A stretch of 10,767 nt of DNA from Candidatus Peregrinibacteria bacterium (lineage in GTDB: Bacteria; Patescibacteriota; Gracilibacteria; UM-FILTER-43-11): the NCBI GenBank assembly GCA_030618315.1, contig JAUXDO010000035.1, positions 1 to 10,767 of the forward strand. Reading direction: 5' to 3'. The number at the start of each line of letters is the position of its first letter. Positions within the stretch are counted from its first letter, which is position 1. A model generated the notes under the pieces. The model was not told the origin of the DNA. It saw nothing but the letters and a program-made list of their open reading frames with translations, and did no database searches. Below are positions 7,182 to 10,767 of this stretch, one piece after another. Position numbers and translations under genes: made by a program.

Positions 7182-7931
7182 ATGTTCGAAATACTCTTTC
7201 AATATGGCTCAGTTACTATAAAAACTTTTAATATCGTGCTTGCGATTGGTTTTTTGTTTACCGGTGCTTTTGCGATACGTTTTGCCAATCGCCAGAATTT
7301 AAGTCTTTCTTTTTTATCCAAAAATCTTATATACGTTTTGCTTGCAATTATTATTGGTGGCCGGCTTTTTTATGTTATTGAGCACTGGCCGGCATTTCGC
7401 TCAGGCTTAAAATATATGTTTTATTTTTGGGATATGCATTTCAGCTTTTTTGGAGTTCTATATGGGTTGATTGCTTGTCTGATTCTTCTTACGAGAAAAA
7501 CAAGTGAAGATTTTTGGTCATGGTATGACCTTGGAATTTTTTCTGTATTATTTTCAATGATTTTTATAAATATCGGTAACTTTTTTAATGGTACGAATTA
7601 TGGAATCCCAACTGATCTTCCATGGGGAATTTCTTTCGATACTACAAATATCCCTTTTGTTAATCCTATCCATCCTACTCAGCTTTATGCTGCATTACTG
7701 GCTCTTGTAGTATTTATTTATGCCGTTAAACATAGTAAAAGGGTTCATCTATCCGGTGTGGTAGGAAATACTGCGATTATGGTGTATTCACTTGGAATGC
7801 TTGGTTTAAATTTCTTAAGCGGATCCCCCTCCTTGTATGTTAAAGTGAGTTTCGGTATTATTGCTACGCTGGCGTTTATATTCCAGGTAACCTGCTCATA
7901 CAAGTCTCACAATCTACCTAAAAACACTTAA
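7182..7931 (+). CDS. Lgt-like membrane protein lacking the catalytic residues
   Basis: The fold is that of prolipoprotein diacylglyceryl transferase (Lgt), the inner-membrane enzyme that puts diacylglycerol on lipobox cysteines. Seven or so hydrophobic segments and several family landmarks are present: G-G-R-L-F-Y-V at 59-65, G-N-F-F-N-G at 132-137, Y-G-I-P-T-D-L-P-W-G at 140-149 and H-P-T-Q-L-Y at 164-169. The length, 249 aa, is near the family's lower range. The functional positions are replaced, however. By alignment to E. coli Lgt, His103 is Phe90, Arg143 is Asn130, Glu151 is Thr138, Arg239 is Met206, Glu243 is Asn210 and Arg246 is Ser213. An automated label of 'Lgt' would be right for the fold and probably wrong for the activity. 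It follows the surface-protein gene, whose signal peptide has no lipobox. Its role is unknown. Confidence 0.85.
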   Translation: MFEILFQYGSVTIKTFNIVLAIGFLFTGAFAIRFANRQNLSLSFLSKNLIYVLLAIIIGGRLFYVIEHWPAFRSGLKYMFYFWDMHFSFFGVLYGLIACLILLTRKTSEDFWSWYDLGIFSVLFSMIFINIGNFFNGTNYGIPTDLPWGISFDTTNIPFVNPIHPTQLYAALLALVVFIYAVKHSKRVHLSGVVGNTAIMVYSLGMLGLNFLSGSPSLYVKVSFGIIATLAFIFQVTCSYKSHNLPKNT

Positions 7932-7940
7932 TATTTTTAT

Positions 7941-8026
7941 ATCGCATAGATTTCGTATAGATATCGAATGGAAATCGAATAGATCAATACGAAAACAATA
8001 CGATATCAATACGATATCCATTCGAA
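7941..8026. repeat. 11-nt repeat spacer, four units plus four inverted units
   Basis: The left half, 7941-7984, is four 11-mers of consensus WTCGNATNGAT (ATCGCATAGAT, TTCGTATAGAT, ATCGAATGGAA, ATCGAATAGAT). The right half, 7983-8026, is four more in reverse complement. Pairing the halves position by position matches 32 of 44 bases. Many single units are themselves quasi-palindromes (ATC...GAT). This unit length is unlike the heptads elsewhere. No gene or terminator is visible. Confidence 0.85.
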
Positions 8027-8034
8027 TCAATTTA

Positions 8035-8062
8035 TAATTTAAAACTTAAAAATTAAAATACT
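8035..8062 (+). repeat. Four AT-rich heptads ending at the start codon
   Basis: TAATTTA, AAACTTA, AAAATTA and AAATACT fill 8035-8062 and abut the ATG at 8063. The last unit resembles AATAACT, which abuts the ATG at 3561. Confidence 0.55.
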
Positions 8063-8620
8063 ATGCCCACCTTTCTTAATACAGCCATTGAATTTATTAG
8101 CTCACCTACATTTGGAACTATTCAAATAGTGGCTATTGCTTATGTCGGACTTCTTTGGCTGTCAATTATTATCTGGGTAACCAGAGATTCAATTAATCGT
8201 TCAAACAGTCTTATATTCCAGACATTTTCAATTGTAATTAATATCGTAGTTCCGATTTTAGGTGTAATACTTTATTTGATTATTCGCCCGGGCAAAACCA
8301 GTATGGAAAAGTACTATGAAGAGATTGAACATAAAATGATTTCGGAAGGTGATGATGGAAGTAGCTGTACATGTGAAAAATGTCTTACGGTTGTCAGTAG
8401 GGATTACACTTTCTGTCCAAATTGTTCCACAAAGCTGAAGAAAATATGCGGAAAATGCAAAAAAGGCTTCCCTAGCATTTGGAATATCTGTCCTTACTGT
8501 AGTGAAGAATATAATGGAAATGCTGAGCCTAAGACATCCACCACGGCCATGCCGAAGGTCGGGCAAGCGGACAAGAAGGCAAAGGAAAAGGCAAAGGCAA
8601 GGGTAAAGAAGGGGAAATAA
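8063..8620 (+). CDS. Two-TM protein with a double zinc ribbon
   Basis: Residues about 20-39 and 51-75 are transmembrane. The segment V-V-P-I-L-G-V-I-L-Y-L-I-I-R-P-G-K resembles the N-terminal membrane module found in phospholipase D-type and related short membrane proteins. A cytoplasmic tail follows with two four-cysteine zinc ribbons: C104/C107 with C118/C121, and C129/C132 with C143/C146; C102 is extra. The arrangement is that of double zinc-ribbon (DZANK-like) domains, usually protein- or nucleic-acid-binding. The end, about 155-185, is a low-complexity Ala/Lys tail. In that tail the DNA is clearly more GC-rich and lysine is almost always AAG, whereas AAA is common in the body. The start at 8063 directly follows the heptad tract and has no SD. 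A regulatory or scaffold role at the membrane is inference. Confidence 0.85.
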   Translation: MPTFLNTAIEFISSPTFGTIQIVAIAYVGLLWLSIIIWVTRDSINRSNSLIFQTFSIVINIVVPILGVILYLIIRPGKTSMEKYYEEIEHKMISEGDDGSSCTCEKCLTVVSRDYTFCPNCSTKLKKICGKCKKGFPSIWNICPYCSEEYNGNAEPKTSTTAMPKVGQADKKAKEKAKARVKKGK

Positions 8621-8624
8621 TTAA

Positions 8625-8703
8625 CATTTATCATTTAGCATTTAACATTTATCATTTTTCATTTAGCACTTACCACTTGAGCACTTACCACTTAAGCACT
8701 TAT
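8625..8703. repeat. Eleven CATTTAN/CACTTAN heptads
   Basis: Units start at 8625, 8632, 8639, 8646, 8653, 8660, 8667, 8674, 8682, 8689 and 8697. The first six are CATTTNN, and the rest are CACTTNN interrupted twice by a single extra G (8681, 8696). Positions 8670-8693 are the exact reverse complement of 2368-2391. The tract fills nearly the whole gap between the zinc-ribbon gene and the next start. Confidence 0.85.
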
Positions 8704-8708
8704 AAAAT

Positions 8709-9110
8709 ATGGATAGACTTCTCTCATTTAAATATTATTTCGTAGCGTCTCCTAACGCTGATTTTCAATATACAAAACTAACCCTTGCTATTGGACTTAT
8801 TTTGATTGTCCTCGGATTTGCATTGGCATTCTATAGAAAAAGACATTTAAAGGATCCGATTACAAAGAAGATCATCCGTAAATACCCAGGCACCCTTAAG
8901 ACATATGGAGTTCTTGTTTTAATCTTACTATTAGTACGCGAAGCCGGAATCCCCTTTCTTTCTATGAGATTTTTATGGTTGGTTTTGGCTGGTTTCTTTA
9001 TTTACTCAGTAATGAAGATTTTATTTACCTACAATAGAGAGTATAAAAAAAGGTATACCAGAGCCAAGAAGCAAGGACTTATTAATAAATATTTGCCGAA
9101 GAGGAAGTAA
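8709..9110 (+). CDS. Small three-TM protein of unknown function, 133 aa
   Basis: I cannot name a function. Hydrophobic segments lie near residues 24-42, 64-80 and 87-107. They are separated by a basic loop (Y-R-K-R-H-L-K-D-P-I-T-K-K-I-I-R-K) and followed by a strongly basic tail (N-R-E-Y-K-K-R-Y-T-R-A-K-K-Q, ending L-P-K-R-K). By the positive-inside rule the loop after TM1 and the C-terminal tail should both be cytoplasmic, which places the N-terminus outside if TM1 spans fully. A distinctive R-E-A-G-I-P-F-L-S-M-R-F-L-W stretch occurs at 77-90. The frame is intact and the codon use is like its neighbours. It sits between the zinc-ribbon protein and CorA. The basic cytoplasmic surfaces could bind RNA, ribosomes or acidic lipids, but nothing in the sequence decides this. 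Confidence 0.8.
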   Translation: MDRLLSFKYYFVASPNADFQYTKLTLAIGLILIVLGFALAFYRKRHLKDPITKKIIRKYPGTLKTYGVLVLILLLVREAGIPFLSMRFLWLVLAGFFIYSVMKILFTYNREYKKRYTRAKKQGLINKYLPKRK

Positions 9111-9116
9111 TTCTTC

Positions 9117-9200
9117 GATTTAAGATTTAAGATTAGCGAATAGAGATTTTAGATTTTGAAAAAGAATAACAAATCGCTAATCTAAAATCGCTAATCTAAC
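9117..9200. repeat. Twelve consecutive heptads in inverted halves
   Basis: The run from 9117 to 9200 divides into twelve 7-mers with no gap. The left six are GATTTAA twice, GATTAGC, GAATAGA, GATTTTA and GATTTTG. The right half carries their reverse complement as ATCGCTA and ATCTAAM units. AGATTAGCGA at 9130-9139 pairs perfectly with TCGCTAATCT at 9174-9183 and again at 9188-9197. A 15-bp unit at 9171-9185 repeats at 9185-9199. Confidence 0.9.
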
Positions 9201-9205
9201 AAAGT

Positions 9206-10126
9206 ATGCAAGAGGTTAAGCACAACGAACATCATTGGATTAACATAGTTCAGCCAAATGAGAAGGATGGAATTGATTTAAAGAAGAAGTATCGTTTCCA
9301 TAAATTGGATCTTGAAGACTGTCTTCAGGGAAGCCAGCGTCCAAAAATTGATGAATATGAAAAGTATTTGTTTATTATTCTTCAGTTTCCCATATATAAC
9401 AAACGCCATAGAAGATTTGATACCGAGCAGTTAAACATATTTATCGGTCAAAACTATCTAATCACACTTCATGATGGCAATTTGCCGATAATCAAGCAAA
9501 TATTTGATAAATGTAAGAGAGCTCCCAAATACCGCACTTCACTTTTTGGTAAAAGTACCGGGTATTTGCTTTATGAAATTATCAAAGCATTATTTGAGGC
9601 CACATTTCCTATTACAGATAAGGTTGAAAAAGCTTTAAAGAAAATTGAAGAGGATATTTTTGAATCATCACATCCAAAAGACCAGTTATTCAATATAATG
9701 CTTATTAAAAAGAATATTATTTCCTTAAGAAAGATAATGCTTCCGCAAAGATCTGTTGTGGCTGCCCTTGAACATAAGCAAAAACGCTTCCTTCCTGAAA
9801 ATTTGATCATATACTTTGATGATATTGTGGATCAAATTGAAAAAATATGGAGCATTCTTGAGACTCAGAAAGAAGTTATTGAATCGCTTGAGGATACGAA
9901 CGAATCGCTTCTTTCTCACAATATTAACTCAACGATGAAAACACTGACTGTTTTCTCGGTTATTATGCTGCCTCTTACCTTTTTAACAGGTTTATTCGGA
10001 ATGAATGTTAAGTTGCCATTTATAAGGGCAATGGACAGTATTGAACACTTTTGGGCCATATTAATAGTAATGGCAACATTGGGACTTGTTATGTTTGGTG
10101 TGTTTAAGTGGAAAAAATGGTTGTAG
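9206..10126 (+). CDS. corA: CorA-family Mg2+ channel
   Basis: CorA forms a pentameric inner-membrane channel that takes up Mg2+ (also Co2+ or Ni2+ in some members). The family signature G-M-N is at residues 265-267, directly after TM1 (about 247-264, V-F-S-V-I-M-L-P-L-T-F-L-T-G-L-F). TM2 follows at about 282-300, and the protein ends in a basic K-W-K-K-W-L tail as expected. The large N-terminal cytoplasmic domain carries the typical D-L-x-D-C-L pattern near 35-40 and a long helix rich in charged residues (about 110-245) that forms the stalk. At 306 aa the length is normal. The loop after G-M-N is V-K-L-P-F and not the common G-G-x-P type, a modest divergence. The stop is TAG, the only non-TAA stop in the window. 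The gene has no SD and follows a heptad spacer. Confidence 0.95.
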   Translation: MQEVKHNEHHWINIVQPNEKDGIDLKKKYRFHKLDLEDCLQGSQRPKIDEYEKYLFIILQFPIYNKRHRRFDTEQLNIFIGQNYLITLHDGNLPIIKQIFDKCKRAPKYRTSLFGKSTGYLLYEIIKALFEATFPITDKVEKALKKIEEDIFESSHPKDQLFNIMLIKKNIISLRKIMLPQRSVVAALEHKQKRFLPENLIIYFDDIVDQIEKIWSILETQKEVIESLEDTNESLLSHNINSTMKTLTVFSVIMLPLTFLTGLFGMNVKLPFIRAMDSIEHFWAILIVMATLGLVMFGVFKWKKWL

Positions 10127-10131
10127 TATGT

Positions 10132-10271
10132 GAGATTTCGGATTTCAGAATCCAATTCTAGATTTAGCATTTACCATTTTTGTTGTATACAAACAAATCT
10201 CAAATAAAAATCCAAAATGCAACTTCTCAAATGCAAAATCGAATCTAAAATCCGAAATCCGAAATCCGAAA
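10132..10271. repeat. Twenty heptads around a central palindrome
   Basis: The tract can be read as twenty 7-mers without a gap. Left units include GAGATTT, CGGATTT, AGATTTA and GCATTTA; right units include AAATCTC, AATGCAA twice and TCCGAAA three times. The centre is the palindrome TTGTATACAA at 10183-10192. The 13-bp segment 10134-10146 is the exact reverse complement of 10254-10266. This is most of the 228-nt gap between corA and rpsO. The rest of the gap holds the rpsO promoter and leader. Confidence 0.85.
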
Positions 10272-10284
10272 TATTATTTTACTC

Positions 10285-10313
10285 TTGCGCAAAAATATAG
10301 AATCTGATAAAAT
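10285..10313 (+). promoter_or_regulatory. Sigma70-type promoter of rpsO
   Basis: TTGCGC at 10285-10290 and TAAAAT at 10308-10313 are 17 nt apart, and TGA precedes the -10 as an extended element. Transcription would begin near 10320, giving a leader of about 35 nt. It is the most convincing promoter here and separates rpsO from the genes upstream. Confidence 0.7.
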
Positions 10314-10354
10314 TATTCTGTTATATTTTTAAATCTTTAAACACCTCCAAAATA

Positions 10355-10618
10355 ATGAAACGCGACCAAAAGAAAAAGGTAATTACTAAATTTGCTAAGC
10401 ATGATAAAGATACTGGCTCTGCTATTGTACAAATTGCCATTTTAACTAAGCGAATAAATGAACTGACCGAACATCTTAAAGAGCATAAAAAGGATAATCA
10501 TAGTCGTCGTGGTCTTCTTATGATGGTAGGTAAGCGCCGAAAGCTTCTTAACTATGTTAAAAACAGTCAGCCAGAGGCATACGAGGAAGTTTTAGGAAGT
10601 TTAAAACTTAGAAAATAA
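10355..10618 (+). CDS. rpsO: Ribosomal protein S15 (uS15)
   Basis: S15 binds the central domain of 16S rRNA early in 30S assembly and contributes to an intersubunit bridge. The protein is complete at 87 aa (family usually about 89). It shows the expected blocks: D-T-G-S-A-x-V-Q-I-A-I-L-T at 19-31, R-I-N-x-L-T-x-H-L-K-x-H-K-K-D at 33-47, then H-S-R-R-G-L-L-M-M-V-G-K-R-R-K-L-L-N-Y at 49-67. Its own promoter lies upstream. The start codon is preceded by CCTCC at 10344-10348, which is anti-SD-like and not an SD. In many bacteria pnp (polynucleotide phosphorylase) follows rpsO; nothing of it is visible in the 149 nt left. S15 often represses its own translation through a leader structure, but this short leader shows no clear pseudoknot. 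Confidence 0.97.
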   Translation: MKRDQKKKVITKFAKHDKDTGSAIVQIAILTKRINELTEHLKEHKKDNHSRRGLLMMVGKRRKLLNYVKNSQPEAYEEVLGSLKLRK

Positions 10619-10767
10619 TATTTATTTCATTCACTGCGTTACAAATATCCTCATAACCCGCTCATTAATGTTAGTAATTTGTAATTCGTAATCTAAATAG
10701 GTTGCAAATTATAAGTTACAAATTACGTGAGATAGGTCGATTGGATTTAGTGCCGTAGTGATACAAC
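10619..10767. other. Spacer after rpsO
   Basis: No gene start or terminator with a U-tract is convincing. The first 50 nt (to about 10668) look non-repetitive. Then 10674-10729 reads as eight heptads, GTAATTT, GTAATTC, GTAATCT, AAATAGG, TTGCAAA, TTATAAG, TTACAAA and TTACGTG. GTAATTTGTAA at 10674-10684 pairs perfectly with 10716-10726, so this spacer too folds back on itself. The last 38 nt show nothing I can name. Confidence 0.7.

Noticed and set aside
7932..8062. Replication origin or DnaA box cluster
   Set aside because: It is AT-rich with repeats, but the 11-mers do not match TTATNCACA and no replication genes are near.
9117..9200. CRISPR array
   Set aside because: The repeats are 7 nt, contiguous and degenerate, with no unique spacers between them and no cas genes nearby.
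831..10618. UGA recoded as glycine or tryptophan, as in some candidate phyla
   Set aside because: All genes read through intact under the standard code with TGG for Trp and no in-frame TGA, and conserved families such as S15 and CorA have normal lengths.
1..10767. Insertion sequences, prophage, tRNA or rRNA genes
   Set aside because: No transposase, integrase or phage protein is encoded, and no tRNA cloverleaf or rRNA segment was recognised in the spacers.

Overview
The window is AT-rich DNA that looks chromosomal. It carries one minus-strand gene near the left edge, a short possible gene start at that edge, and eight plus-strand genes read left to right. Only three products belong to familiar families: an Lgt-like membrane protein, a CorA-type Mg2+ channel and ribosomal protein S15. 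The others are membrane, exported or surface proteins of poorly described types. The large surface protein has W-S-E-x-x-G-W-I repeats, and the small membrane and zinc-ribbon proteins are of kinds I associate with Patescibacteria (candidate phyla radiation). I infer an uncultured member of that group, but no marker here fixes the clade. The standard code fits: no gene needs UGA as a sense codon, and the nine visible stops are eight TAA and one TAG.

Layout: 1-38, possible start of a minus-strand gene leaving the window. 195-587 (-), membrane-anchored HEAT-like protein. 588-830, divergent region with a 42-bp perfect palindrome that reads as a two-way intrinsic terminator. 831-2363, protein with two tandem GspF/PilC-type N-terminal modules but no GspF membrane core. 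2465-3457, membrane-anchored protein with eight C-x(~11)-C repeats. 3561-7079, secreted surface protein of about 1170 residues. 7182-7931, Lgt-like protein that has lost the catalytic residues. 8063-8620, two-TM protein with a double zinc ribbon. 8709-9110, small three-TM protein. 9206-10126, CorA. 10355-10618, rpsO with its own promoter. 10619-10767, spacer.

The genes from 831 to about 9110 read as a cell-envelope cluster: a possible pilus/secretion-related membrane protein, two exported proteins, a remodelled lipoprotein-enzyme fold and small membrane proteins. CorA and rpsO look like housekeeping neighbours. Gaps between plus-strand genes from 831 to 10126 are similar in size (88-131 nt), and none holds a canonical GC-stem-plus-U-tract terminator, so co-transcription is possible.

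The most striking feature lies between the genes. Nearly every spacer is built of short degenerate tandem units of one odd length: 7 nt in most, 9 nt before the Lgt-like gene, 11 nt before the zinc-ribbon gene. In several spacers the right half is the reverse complement of the left half, so the spacer forms a long imperfect inverted repeat. Each spacer has its own vocabulary, except that the spacers at 2364-2464 and 8621-8708 share one in opposite orientation. Two spacers also carry related GC-rich hairpins that differ by a compensatory base pair. The genes start without Shine-Dalgarno sequences, and eight of nine have T at -1.
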